Below are positions 31,112 to 42,520 of a stretch of 64,000 bases of DNA, one piece after another. Below the pieces are notes generated by a model. The model saw only the letters and a list, made by a program, of their open reading frames with translations, had not been told where the DNA came from and made no database searches. This DNA is from Phytopythium helicoides. Lineage: Eukaryota; Oomycota; Peronosporomycetes; Pythiales; Pythiaceae. Numbering within the stretch: position 1 is the stretch's first letter; every line of letters starts with the position of its first letter. Location: the NCBI GenBank assembly GCA_024867545.1, contig JANFNE010000063.1, forward strand, positions 182,501 through 246,500, read 5' to 3'. Both the position numbers and the translations under genes were made by a program.

Positions 31112-32914
31112 GATGCGAGCTTCTCAGAGAGGCGTGACGCGGTGCTGGCCGCGACTTGGGAGGTTGCACGACAGTTGACGGAATGGTTGTAGGGATAATA
31201 TTGCTATAACAGTTTGGAAATGATAGAATAGTTGTAAGGTAAGTGGATGGCGCTCAGAAGGTGAGGTCGCGACATTTTGGAGGAGGTGGCCGACGGGAGG
31301 CTGGTTGCTAGGTGGAATCAGTGGGACCGTCGTGCGACGTTTGTTTAATAGCATAGTGACGCTCTTGTCGATCTCTAGATCGGTTGGGGGCTCGTACCCG
31401 GGTCGTCCAGCAGACACCTCGCGATCCCCCTCGTCCGCCATCGTCCATCATCGAGAGCAGCTGCTAGCATGTGCTCCTGCGACTGTTGGCGCTGCACGGC
31501 CAGGTCGTCCTCTCCGTCACCATCGACGATACCCACCTCGTGTCCCAACTGATCTGGGCTGGACCCCCAGGTGGCGCTCCCGCGCTATCCGGCCAGTGCT
31601 TTGCCGATCCTGGACGCCGCCGCGCCGATCCGGAACGGCACGTTGTGGTTGAAGTCCCGGCGTCCGGGCAGGTTTGGCCGTTGGACAGTGTCCGGCACTC
31701 CCCGCTCACCCCGAGGGTGGCAGCAGATGAGAGGGCCAACGGAGTAGTCTCAGCGTCCCCTGATTCCCTAATACATTCAGTTTTCCTTTTCTAGTCGACT
31801 GTTCGACCCTCTACTACCTCCTACGACCTGAGGTGCCGCCCTGGACCGAGCGGCCTCGAGGACGGGCAAGAACACCAACGTGTCCACCTCCGTCTTCTAG
31901 TTGCACGCCAACGAATCCATCACAACGTTTTTTTTTTTTTTTTACTTTGAGAATAAGTGATTCTGAGTTTCGTGTACAGCTGTGATATACCCCATACATG
32001 CGTCGGCCAACCCGACGGCGGCCAGGAAAAAGAAGAAGAACGGCGCGTCTACCATCCGTGTAGCAGCGGGCGATTCGCTCATGCTGCGCGCGGAAGAAGA
32101 AGCACGCACGTTGTGCTGACGAAGGCGACGTGAACGACCAGGATGGCCTCGACATCGGTAGCAAGGAGCGTGTTTTTCGCGCCACAATGAAGCTTCGCTG
32201 AGGTACATTGCAGGTACAGGATGCTCAAGAGGTACCAAACACTAACTGTTTTAAATTACGGACCCCAATGCGGGCCACCCCGTATAAAATCCAAGTCAAT
32301 TAGACGGTAGCAACGAATTCATGCCTCCTCCTAAGTCAAGTGTGTCGGGATCTTGGTCGCTAGGGTGTCCAGGCCGTTGTCGTTCTGCAATTAATGCCCC
32401 AATTCTTTAATAGACTATACACTTTGTTACGTTCACTACGCCTCTTCTTCCTAGTCATCTGCTGATCTGCTTGTGGCGATATGTCACACTTGCTTTTCAT
32501 GTTCATGTGTCGTGCTAGGGAGTAGGTCGTCGAAAAACTCAGCATCAGATTATAGATCGTTAAACGGTGCTCGATTCTCAGCATATTCCAAACGTTTCTC
32601 GTCTTGCGTTAGATTTTATGATCGCGATGCCAGGGACGAAAATGACAGGCACTCCACTCAGAAGTAGGAATAGGCCTCAAGTTGAGTGTATTGTTAAAAG
32701 GTAATCGTTCCCCTTTGCAAAGGAACAGCCGAGCAATTCTAGCTTGTCGCCGCGTTTATAAATGACGGCAATGTTCGCTGTATCCCTCAAGTGTCGGAGA
32801 ACTCCAATATACTAATTCATTTCACAGGAGATCTCCAAGCACTAAGAGTATATGCTCGTTCCCACTCAATATAACAATTACATACGAGACAAGTTTAAAC
32901 AAGCGATTATGTTA
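31112..32914. other. Transition zone between gene space and tRNA array
   Basis: 1.8 kb without a gene I can support. At 31124-31441 (minus) a 105-codon open frame (MADEGDREVSAGRPGYEPP onward), and at 31460-31795 a GC-rich block with open frames on both strands, may be remains of a gene or transposable element. An 18-base T run lies at about 31930-31947. From about 32200 the composition becomes AT-richer and nothing is recognised up to the array edge. Confidence 0.45.
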
Positions 32915-32992
32915 TTTTGTGTGGTGTGTTTTGTGTGTTTTGTGTGTTGGTTTGTATATGTGTGTTTTAGTGTGAAGTGTTGCAATCATTCT

Positions 32993-33072
32993 GGTCAATT
33001 GGCCGAGCGGTCTAAGGCGCCAGTTTAAGGCACTGGTCTGAAAGGGCGTGGGTTCGAATCCCACATTGGCCA
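32993..33072 (+). tRNA. tRNA-Leu(AAG): tRNA-Leu(AAG), array copy 1
   Basis: 80-nt class II tRNA. Acceptor strands GGTCAAT and ATTGGCC pair over 7 bp with one G-U; discriminator is A73, as required for Leu. D stem GCC/GGC with GG in the loop. Anticodon stem CCAGT/ACTGG encloses loop TTAAGGC, so the anticodon is AAG, expected to be edited to IAG and to read CUU, CUC and CUA. A long variable arm and T stem GTGGG/CCCAC with TTCGAAT complete the fold. A box (TGGCCGAGCGG) and B box (GGTTCGAATCC) are intact. Upstream, TATATG at -38 and CAA near -10 resemble plant-type tRNA leader signals. No intron. Confidence 0.97.
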
Positions 33073-33076
33073 TCTC

Positions 33077-33080
33077 TTTT
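33077..33080 (+). terminator. Pol III T-run terminator of tRNA copy 1
   Basis: TTTT beginning 5 nt after the discriminator base (within ATCTCTTTTCCC). The same run follows every one of the 35 copies at the same offset, so each gene looks able to terminate on its own. Confidence 0.8.
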
Positions 33081-33286
33081 CCCTTCCTTTCCCCTTTCCC
33101 TGCACACACCTCGCGCTTGCGCTCGCGCTCGCGCTCGCTCTCTTGCTCTCTTGCTCTCCTACTTCTTTGCACGGAGATACCGCCATCCCATTCTTTCTCC
33201 TTCCTTTATTCTTACATGGTATCGCCATGTGGTTGGTTCTTTTGATCGCCTCTTTATGCACCCATCAACAGTTGGCCTCTTGCCGT

Positions 33287-33327
33287 CTCGACCTCTCTCG
33301 ACCTCTCTCGACCTCTCTCGATCTCTC
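33287..33327 (+). repeat. CGACCTCTCT decamer minisatellite inside unit 1
   Basis: Three CGACCTCTCT decamers followed by CGATCTCTCG. The equivalent tract in other units has two to four decamers or added CGATCT pieces and accounts for most unit-length changes. Confidence 0.85.
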
Positions 33328-33622
33328 GAAACGCGACAGCGGCGATGAGATCCCGAGCGAGTGGCGGGGATGCGAACCTGATTCTGAGTCGCCAAAGACC
33401 ACCACACGGCGTCGTGTGTGTGTCGTGAGCGTTGTGGGCGTTGTGTGTGGTGTGTCGATATTGTTGTTTTTGAGTGTTTTTGAAAAGTGTGTGTGTTTTT
33501 GTTGTTTTTGTGGTGTGTTTGTGGTGTGTGTGTTGTTGGTGTTGTTTTGTGTGGTGTGTTTTGTGTGTTTTGTGTGTTGGTTTGTATATGTGTGTTTTAG
33601 TGTGAAGTGTTGCAATCATTCT

Positions 33623-33702
33623 GGTCAATTGGCCGAGCGGTCTAAGGCGCCAGTTTAAGGCACTGGTCTGAAAGGGCGTGGGTTCGAATCCCACATTGGC
33701 CA
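33623..33702 (+). tRNA. tRNA-Leu(AAG): tRNA-Leu(AAG), array copy 2
   Basis: No difference seen from copy 1; next copy after 630 bp. Confidence 0.97.
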
Positions 33703-34252
33703 TCTCTTTTCCCTTCCTTTCCCCTTTCCCTGCACACACCTCGCGCTTGCGCTCGCGCTCGCGCTCGCTCTCTTGCTCTCTTGCTCTCCTACTTCTTTGC
33801 ACGGAGATACCGCCATCCCATTCTTTCTCCTTCCTTTATTCTTACATGGTATCGCCATGTGGTTGGTTCTTTTGATCGCCTCTTTATGCACCCATCAACA
33901 GTTGGCCTCTTGCCGTCTCGACCTCTCTCGACCTCTCTCGACCTCTCTCGATCTCTCGAAACGCGACAGCGGCGATGAGATCCCGAGCGAGTGGCGGGGA
34001 TGCGAACCTGATTCTGAGTCGCCAAAGACCACCACACGGCGTCGTGTGTGTGTCGTGAGCGTTGTGGGCGTTGTGTGTGGTGTGTCGATATTGTTGTTTT
34101 TGAGTGTTTTTGAAAAGTGTGTGTGTTTTTGTTGTTTTTGTGGTGTGTTTGTGGTGTGTGTGTTGTTGGTGTTGTTTTGTGTGGTGTGTTTTGTGTGTTT
34201 TGTGTGTTGGTTTGTATATGTGTGTTTTAGTGTGAAGTGTTGCAATCATTCT

Positions 34253-34332
34253 GGTCAATTGGCCGAGCGGTCTAAGGCGCCAGTTTAAGGCACTGGTCTG
34301 AAAGGGCGTGGGTTCGAATCCCACATTGGCCA
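34253..34332 (+). tRNA. tRNA-Leu(AAG): tRNA-Leu(AAG), array copy 3
   Basis: No difference seen from copy 1; next copy after 630 bp. Confidence 0.97.
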
Positions 34333-34882
34333 TCTCTTTTCCCTTCCTTTCCCCTTTCCCTGCACACACCTCGCGCTTGCGCTCGCGCTCGCGCTCGCTC
34401 TCTTGCTCTCTTGCTCTCCTACTTCTTTGCACGGAGATACCGCCATCCCATTCTTTCTCCTTCCTTTATTCTTACATGGTATCGCCATGTGGTTGGTTCT
34501 TTTGATCGCCTCTTTATGCACCCATCAACAGTTGGCCTCTTGCCGTCTCGACCTCTCTCGACCTCTCTCGACCTCTCTCGATCTCTCGAAACGCGACAGC
34601 GGCGATGAGATCCCGAGCGAGTGGCGGGGATGCGAACCTGATTCTGAGTCGCCAAAGACCACCACACGGCGTCGTGTGTGTGTCGTGAGCGTTGTGGGCG
34701 TTGTGTGTGGTGTGTCGATATTGTTGTTTTTGAGTGTTTTTGAAAAGTGTGTGTGTTTTTGTTGTTTTTGTGGTGTGTTTGTGGTGTGTGTGTTGTTGGT
34801 GTTGTTTTGTGTGGTGTGTTTTGTGTGTTTTGTGTGTTGGTTTGTATATGTGTGTTTTAGTGTGAAGTGTTGCAATCATTCT

Positions 34883-34962
34883 GGTCAATTGGCCGAGCGG
34901 TCTAAGGCGCCAGTTTAAGGCACTGGTCTGAAAGGGCGTGGGTTCGAATCCCACATTGGCCA
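34883..34962 (+). tRNA. tRNA-Leu(AAG): tRNA-Leu(AAG), array copy 4
   Basis: No difference seen from copy 1; next copy after 630 bp. Confidence 0.97.
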
Positions 34963-35512
34963 TCTCTTTTCCCTTCCTTTCCCCTTTCCCTGCACACACC
35001 TCGCGCTTGCGCTCGCGCTCGCGCTCGCTCTCTTGCTCTCTTGCTCTCCTACTTCTTTGCACGGAGATACCGCCATCCCATTCTTTCTCCTTCCTTTATT
35101 CTTACATGGTATCGCCATGTGGTTGGTTCTTTTGATCGCCTCTTTATGCACCCATCAACAGTTGGCCTCTTGCCGTCTCGACCTCTCTCGACCTCTCTCG
35201 ACCTCTCTCGATCTCTCGAAACGCGACAGCGGCGATGAGATCCCGAGCGAGTGGCGGGGATGCGAACCTGATTCTGAGTCGCCAAAGACCACCACACGGC
35301 GTCGTGTGTGTGTCGTGAGCGTTGTGGGCGTTGTGTGTGGTGTGTCGATATTGTTGTTTTTGAGTGTTTTTGAAAAGTGTGTGTGTTTTTGTTGTTTTTG
35401 TGGTGTGTTTGTGGTGTGTGTGTTGTTGGTGTTGTTTTGTGTGGTGTGTTTTGTGTGTTTTGTGTGTTGGTTTGTATATGTGTGTTTTAGTGTGAAGTGT
35501 TGCAATCATTCT

Positions 35513-35592
35513 GGTCAATTGGCCGAGCGGTCTAAGGCGCCAGTTTAAGGCACTGGTCTGAAAGGGCGTGGGTTCGAATCCCACATTGGCCA
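35513..35592 (+). tRNA. tRNA-Leu(AAG): tRNA-Leu(AAG), array copy 5
   Basis: tRNA as copy 1. Unit is 624 bp: one GCGCTC-type hexamer is missing near 35640-35660. Confidence 0.97.
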
Positions 35593-36136
35593 TCTCTTTT
35601 CCCTTCCTTTCCCCTTTCCCTGCACACACCTCGCGCTTGCGCTCGCGCTCGCTCTCTTGCTCTCTTGCTCTCCTACTTCTTTGCACGGAGATACCGCCAT
35701 CCCATTCTTTCTCCTTCCTTTATTCTTACATGGTATCGCCATGTGGTTGGTTCTTTTGATCGCCTCTTTATGCACCCATCAACAGTTGGCCTCTTGCCGT
35801 CTCGACCTCTCTCGACCTCTCTCGACCTCTCTCGATCTCTCGAAACGCGACAGCGGCGATGAGATCCCGAGCGAGTGGCGGGGATGCGAACCTGATTCTG
35901 AGTCGCCAAAGACCACCACACGGCGTCGTGTGTGTGTCGTGAGCGTTGTGGGCGTTGTGTGTGGTGTGTCGATATTGTTGTTTTTGAGTGTTTTTGAAAA
36001 GTGTGTGTGTTTTTGTTGTTTTTGTGGTGTGTTTGTGGTGTGTGTGTTGTTGGTGTTGTTTTGTGTGGTGTGTTTTGTGTGTTTTGTGTGTTGGTTTGTA
36101 TATGTGTGTTTTAGTGTGAAGTGTTGCAATCATTCT

Positions 36137-36216
36137 GGTCAATTGGCCGAGCGGTCTAAGGCGCCAGTTTAAGGCACTGGTCTGAAAGGGCGTGGGTTCG
36201 AATCCCACATTGGCCA
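36137..36216 (+). tRNA. tRNA-Leu(AAG): tRNA-Leu(AAG), array copy 6
   Basis: tRNA as copy 1. The unit carries two private substitutions in its spacer (T to A at 36385, C to T at 36497). Confidence 0.97.
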
Positions 36217-36766
36217 TCTCTTTTCCCTTCCTTTCCCCTTTCCCTGCACACACCTCGCGCTTGCGCTCGCGCTCGCGCTCGCTCTCTTGCTCTCTTGCTC
36301 TCCTACTTCTTTGCACGGAGATACCGCCATCCCATTCTTTCTCCTTCCTTTATTCTTACATGGTATCGCCATGTGGTTGGTTCTATTGATCGCCTCTTTA
36401 TGCACCCATCAACAGTTGGCCTCTTGCCGTCTCGACCTCTCTCGACCTCTCTCGACCTCTCTCGATCTCTCGAAACGCGACAGCGGCGATGAGATCCTGA
36501 GCGAGTGGCGGGGATGCGAACCTGATTCTGAGTCGCCAAAGACCACCACACGGCGTCGTGTGTGTGTCGTGAGCGTTGTGGGCGTTGTGTGTGGTGTGTC
36601 GATATTGTTGTTTTTGAGTGTTTTTGAAAAGTGTGTGTGTTTTTGTTGTTTTTGTGGTGTGTTTGTGGTGTGTGTGTTGTTGGTGTTGTTTTGTGTGGTG
36701 TGTTTTGTGTGTTTTGTGTGTTGGTTTGTATATGTGTGTTTTAGTGTGAAGTGTTGCAATCATTCT

Positions 36767-36846
36767 GGTCAATTGGCCGAGCGGTCTAAGGCGCCAGTTT
36801 AAGGCACTGGTCTGAAAGGGCGTGGGTTCGAATCCCACATTGGCCA
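36767..36846 (+). tRNA. tRNA-Leu(AAG): tRNA-Leu(AAG), array copy 7
   Basis: No difference seen from copy 1; next copy after 630 bp. Confidence 0.97.
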
Positions 36847-37396
36847 TCTCTTTTCCCTTCCTTTCCCCTTTCCCTGCACACACCTCGCGCTTGCGCTCGC
36901 GCTCGCGCTCGCTCTCTTGCTCTCTTGCTCTCCTACTTCTTTGCACGGAGATACCGCCATCCCATTCTTTCTCCTTCCTTTATTCTTACATGGTATCGCC
37001 ATGTGGTTGGTTCTTTTGATCGCCTCTTTATGCACCCATCAACAGTTGGCCTCTTGCCGTCTCGACCTCTCTCGACCTCTCTCGACCTCTCTCGATCTCT
37101 CGAAACGCGACAGCGGCGATGAGATCCCGAGCGAGTGGCGGGGATGCGAACCTGATTCTGAGTCGCCAAAGACCACCACACGGCGTCGTGTGTGTGTCGT
37201 GAGCGTTGTGGGCGTTGTGTGTGGTGTGTCGATATTGTTGTTTTTGAGTGTTTTTGAAAAGTGTGTGTGTTTTTGTTGTTTTTGTGGTGTGTTTGTGGTG
37301 TGTGTGTTGTTGGTGTTGTTTTGTGTGGTGTGTTTTGTGTGTTTTGTGTGTTGGTTTGTATATGTGTGTTTTAGTGTGAAGTGTTGCAATCATTCT

Positions 37397-37476
37397 GGTC
37401 AATTGGCCGAGCGGTCTAAGGCGCCAGTTTAAGGCACTGGTCTGAAAGGGCGTGGGTTCGAATCCCACATTGGCCA
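37397..37476 (+). tRNA. tRNA-Leu(AAG): tRNA-Leu(AAG), array copy 8
   Basis: No difference seen from copy 1; next copy after 630 bp. Confidence 0.97.
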
Positions 37477-38026
37477 TCTCTTTTCCCTTCCTTTCCCCTT
37501 TCCCTGCACACACCTCGCGCTTGCGCTCGCGCTCGCGCTCGCTCTCTTGCTCTCTTGCTCTCCTACTTCTTTGCACGGAGATACCGCCATCCCATTCTTT
37601 CTCCTTCCTTTATTCTTACATGGTATCGCCATGTGGTTGGTTCTTTTGATCGCCTCTTTATGCACCCATCAACAGTTGGCCTCTTGCCGTCTCGACCTCT
37701 CTCGACCTCTCTCGACCTCTCTCGATCTCTCGAAACGCGACAGCGGCGATGAGATCCCGAGCGAGTGGCGGGGATGCGAACCTGATTCTGAGTCGCCAAA
37801 GACCACCACACGGCGTCGTGTGTGTGTCGTGAGCGTTGTGGGCGTTGTGTGTGGTGTGTCGATATTGTTGTTTTTGAGTGTTTTTGAAAAGTGTGTGTGT
37901 TTTTGTTGTTTTTGTGGTGTGTTTGTGGTGTGTGTGTTGTTGGTGTTGTTTTGTGTGGTGTGTTTTGTGTGTTTTGTGTGTTGGTTTGTATATGTGTGTT
38001 TTAGTGTGAAGTGTTGCAATCATTCT

Positions 38027-38106
38027 GGTCAATTGGCCGAGCGGTCTAAGGCGCCAGTTTAAGGCACTGGTCTGAAAGGGCGTGGGTTCGAATCCCACAT
38101 TGGCCA
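38027..38106 (+). tRNA. tRNA-Leu(AAG): tRNA-Leu(AAG), array copy 9
   Basis: tRNA as copy 1. Unit is 628 bp: altered decamer tract (38330-38362) and a GTG to TTT-type change in the GT-rich leader near 38548. Confidence 0.97.
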
Positions 38107-38654
38107 TCTCTTTTCCCTTCCTTTCCCCTTTCCCTGCACACACCTCGCGCTTGCGCTCGCGCTCGCGCTCGCTCTCTTGCTCTCTTGCTCTCCTACTTCT
38201 TTGCACGGAGATACCGCCATCCCATTCTTTCTCCTTCCTTTATTCTTACATGGTATCGCCATGTGGTTGGTTCTTTTGATCGCCTCTTTATGCACCCATC
38301 AACAGTTGGCCTCTTGCCGTCTCGACCTCTCTCGACCTCTCTCGATCTCTCGATCTCTCGAAACGCGACAGCGGCGATGAGATCCCGAGCGAGTGGCGGG
38401 GATGCGAACCTGATTCTGAGTCGCCAAAGACCACCACACGGCGTCGTGTGTGTGTCGTGAGCGTTGTGGGCGTTGTGTGTGGTGTGTCGATATTGTTGTT
38501 TTTGAGTGTTTTTGAAAAGTGTGTGTGTTTTTGTTGTTTTTGTGGTGTTTTTGTGGTGTGTGTGTTGTTGGTGTTGTTTTGTGTGGTGTGTTTTGTGTGT
38601 TTTGTGTGTTGGTTTGTATATGTGTGTTTTAGTGTGAAGTGTTGCAATCATTCT

Positions 38655-38734
38655 GGTCAATTGGCCGAGCGGTCTAAGGCGCCAGTTTAAGGCACTGGTC
38701 TGAAAGGGCGTGGGTTCGAATCCCACATTGGCCA
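38655..38734 (+). tRNA. tRNA-Leu(AAG): tRNA-Leu(AAG), array copy 10
   Basis: No difference seen from copy 1; next copy after 630 bp. Confidence 0.97.
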
Positions 38735-39284
38735 TCTCTTTTCCCTTCCTTTCCCCTTTCCCTGCACACACCTCGCGCTTGCGCTCGCGCTCGCGCTCGC
38801 TCTCTTGCTCTCTTGCTCTCCTACTTCTTTGCACGGAGATACCGCCATCCCATTCTTTCTCCTTCCTTTATTCTTACATGGTATCGCCATGTGGTTGGTT
38901 CTTTTGATCGCCTCTTTATGCACCCATCAACAGTTGGCCTCTTGCCGTCTCGACCTCTCTCGACCTCTCTCGACCTCTCTCGATCTCTCGAAACGCGACA
39001 GCGGCGATGAGATCCCGAGCGAGTGGCGGGGATGCGAACCTGATTCTGAGTCGCCAAAGACCACCACACGGCGTCGTGTGTGTGTCGTGAGCGTTGTGGG
39101 CGTTGTGTGTGGTGTGTCGATATTGTTGTTTTTGAGTGTTTTTGAAAAGTGTGTGTGTTTTTGTTGTTTTTGTGGTGTGTTTGTGGTGTGTGTGTTGTTG
39201 GTGTTGTTTTGTGTGGTGTGTTTTGTGTGTTTTGTGTGTTGGTTTGTATATGTGTGTTTTAGTGTGAAGTGTTGCAATCATTCT

Positions 39285-39364
39285 GGTCAATTGGCCGAGC
39301 GGTCTAAGGCGCCAGTTTAAGGCACTGGTCTGAAAGGGCGTGGGTTCGAATCCCACATTGGCCA
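39285..39364 (+). tRNA. tRNA-Leu(AAG): tRNA-Leu(AAG), array copy 11
   Basis: No difference seen from copy 1; next copy after 630 bp. Confidence 0.97.
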
Positions 39365-39914
39365 TCTCTTTTCCCTTCCTTTCCCCTTTCCCTGCACACA
39401 CCTCGCGCTTGCGCTCGCGCTCGCGCTCGCTCTCTTGCTCTCTTGCTCTCCTACTTCTTTGCACGGAGATACCGCCATCCCATTCTTTCTCCTTCCTTTA
39501 TTCTTACATGGTATCGCCATGTGGTTGGTTCTTTTGATCGCCTCTTTATGCACCCATCAACAGTTGGCCTCTTGCCGTCTCGACCTCTCTCGACCTCTCT
39601 CGACCTCTCTCGATCTCTCGAAACGCGACAGCGGCGATGAGATCCCGAGCGAGTGGCGGGGATGCGAACCTGATTCTGAGTCGCCAAAGACCACCACACG
39701 GCGTCGTGTGTGTGTCGTGAGCGTTGTGGGCGTTGTGTGTGGTGTGTCGATATTGTTGTTTTTGAGTGTTTTTGAAAAGTGTGTGTGTTTTTGTTGTTTT
39801 TGTGGTGTGTTTGTGGTGTGTGTGTTGTTGGTGTTGTTTTGTGTGGTGTGTTTTGTGTGTTTTGTGTGTTGGTTTGTATATGTGTGTTTTAGTGTGAAGT
39901 GTTGCAATCATTCT

Positions 39915-39994
39915 GGTCAATTGGCCGAGCGGTCTAAGGCGCCAGTTTAAGGCACTGGTCTGAAAGGGCGTGGGTTCGAATCCCACATTGGCCA
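39915..39994 (+). tRNA. tRNA-Leu(AAG): tRNA-Leu(AAG), array copy 12
   Basis: No difference seen from copy 1; next copy after 630 bp. Confidence 0.97.
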
Positions 39995-40544
39995 TCTCTT
40001 TTCCCTTCCTTTCCCCTTTCCCTGCACACACCTCGCGCTTGCGCTCGCGCTCGCGCTCGCTCTCTTGCTCTCTTGCTCTCCTACTTCTTTGCACGGAGAT
40101 ACCGCCATCCCATTCTTTCTCCTTCCTTTATTCTTACATGGTATCGCCATGTGGTTGGTTCTTTTGATCGCCTCTTTATGCACCCATCAACAGTTGGCCT
40201 CTTGCCGTCTCGACCTCTCTCGACCTCTCTCGACCTCTCTCGATCTCTCGAAACGCGACAGCGGCGATGAGATCCCGAGCGAGTGGCGGGGATGCGAACC
40301 TGATTCTGAGTCGCCAAAGACCACCACACGGCGTCGTGTGTGTGTCGTGAGCGTTGTGGGCGTTGTGTGTGGTGTGTCGATATTGTTGTTTTTGAGTGTT
40401 TTTGAAAAGTGTGTGTGTTTTTGTTGTTTTTGTGGTGTGTTTGTGGTGTGTGTGTTGTTGGTGTTGTTTTGTGTGGTGTGTTTTGTGTGTTTTGTGTGTT
40501 GGTTTGTATATGTGTGTTTTAGTGTGAAGTGTTGCAATCATTCT

Positions 40545-40624
40545 GGTCAATTGGCCGAGCGGTCTAAGGCGCCAGTTTAAGGCACTGGTCTGAAAGGGCG
40601 TGGGTTCGAATCCCACATTGGCCA
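40545..40624 (+). tRNA. tRNA-Leu(AAG): tRNA-Leu(AAG), array copy 13
   Basis: No difference seen from copy 1; next copy after 630 bp. Confidence 0.97.
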
Positions 40625-41174
40625 TCTCTTTTCCCTTCCTTTCCCCTTTCCCTGCACACACCTCGCGCTTGCGCTCGCGCTCGCGCTCGCTCTCTTGCTC
40701 TCTTGCTCTCCTACTTCTTTGCACGGAGATACCGCCATCCCATTCTTTCTCCTTCCTTTATTCTTACATGGTATCGCCATGTGGTTGGTTCTTTTGATCG
40801 CCTCTTTATGCACCCATCAACAGTTGGCCTCTTGCCGTCTCGACCTCTCTCGACCTCTCTCGACCTCTCTCGATCTCTCGAAACGCGACAGCGGCGATGA
40901 GATCCCGAGCGAGTGGCGGGGATGCGAACCTGATTCTGAGTCGCCAAAGACCACCACACGGCGTCGTGTGTGTGTCGTGAGCGTTGTGGGCGTTGTGTGT
41001 GGTGTGTCGATATTGTTGTTTTTGAGTGTTTTTGAAAAGTGTGTGTGTTTTTGTTGTTTTTGTGGTGTGTTTGTGGTGTGTGTGTTGTTGGTGTTGTTTT
41101 GTGTGGTGTGTTTTGTGTGTTTTGTGTGTTGGTTTGTATATGTGTGTTTTAGTGTGAAGTGTTGCAATCATTCT

Positions 41175-41254
41175 GGTCAATTGGCCGAGCGGTCTAAGGC
41201 GCCAGTTTAAGGCACTGGTCTGAAAGGGCGTGGGTTCGAATCCCACATTGGCCA
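41175..41254 (+). tRNA. tRNA-Leu(AAG): tRNA-Leu(AAG), array copy 14
   Basis: tRNA as copy 1. First unit with the CTCACGC spacer variant (CTCGCGC elsewhere). Confidence 0.97.
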
Positions 41255-41804
41255 TCTCTTTTCCCTTCCTTTCCCCTTTCCCTGCACACACCTCACGCTT
41301 GCGCTCGCGCTCGCGCTCGCTCTCTTGCTCTCTTGCTCTCCTACTTCTTTGCACGGAGATACCGCCATCCCATTCTTTCTCCTTCCTTTATTCTTACATG
41401 GTATCGCCATGTGGTTGGTTCTTTTGATCGCCTCTTTATGCACCCATCAACAGTTGGCCTCTTGCCGTCTCGACCTCTCTCGACCTCTCTCGACCTCTCT
41501 CGATCTCTCGAAACGCGACAGCGGCGATGAGATCCCGAGCGAGTGGCGGGGATGCGAACCTGATTCTGAGTCGCCAAAGACCACCACACGGCGTCGTGTG
41601 TGTGTCGTGAGCGTTGTGGGCGTTGTGTGTGGTGTGTCGATATTGTTGTTTTTGAGTGTTTTTGAAAAGTGTGTGTGTTTTTGTTGTTTTTGTGGTGTGT
41701 TTGTGGTGTGTGTGTTGTTGGTGTTGTTTTGTGTGGTGTGTTTTGTGTGTTTTGTGTGTTGGTTTGTATATGTGTGTTTTAGTGTGAAGTGTTGCAATCA
41801 TTCT

Positions 41805-41884
41805 GGTCAATTGGCCGAGCGGTCTAAGGCGCCAGTTTAAGGCACTGGTCTGAAAGGGCGTGGGTTCGAATCCCACATTGGCCA
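41805..41884 (+). tRNA. tRNA-Leu(AAG): tRNA-Leu(AAG), array copy 15
   Basis: tRNA as copy 1. CTCACGC variant; unit is 636 bp through an added CGATCT in the decamer tract. Confidence 0.97.
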
Positions 41885-42440
41885 TCTCTTTTCCCTTCCT
41901 TTCCCCTTTCCCTGCACACACCTCACGCTTGCGCTCGCGCTCGCGCTCGCTCTCTTGCTCTCTTGCTCTCCTACTTCTTTGCACGGAGATACCGCCATCC
42001 CATTCTTTCTCCTTCCTTTATTCTTACATGGTATCGCCATGTGGTTGGTTCTTTTGATCGCCTCTTTATGCACCCATCAACAGTTGGCCTCTTGCCGTCT
42101 CGACCTCTCTCGACCTCTCTCGACCTCTCTCGATCTCGATCTCTCGAAACGCGACAGCGGCGATGAGATCCCGAGCGAGTGGCGGGGATGCGAACCTGAT
42201 TCTGAGTCGCCAAAGACCACCACACGGCGTCGTGTGTGTGTCGTGAGCGTTGTGGGCGTTGTGTGTGGTGTGTCGATATTGTTGTTTTTGAGTGTTTTTG
42301 AAAAGTGTGTGTGTTTTTGTTGTTTTTGTGGTGTGTTTGTGGTGTGTGTGTTGTTGGTGTTGTTTTGTGTGGTGTGTTTTGTGTGTTTTGTGTGTTGGTT
42401 TGTATATGTGTGTTTTAGTGTGAAGTGTTGCAATCATTCT

Positions 42441-42520
42441 GGTCAATTGGCCGAGCGGTCTAAGGCGCCAGTTTAAGGCACTGGTCTGAAAGGGCGTGGG
42501 TTCGAATCCCACATTGGCCA
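42441..42520 (+). tRNA. tRNA-Leu(AAG): tRNA-Leu(AAG), array copy 16
   Basis: tRNA as copy 1. The unit has CGACCTCTCG in place of CGATCTCTCG at the decamer tract end. Confidence 0.97.

Noticed and set aside
31460..31795. LTR-retrotransposon gag/pol fragment
   Set aside because: GC-rich with open frames on both strands, but no zinc knuckle, protease, reverse transcriptase or integrase motif could be found; left as unassigned.
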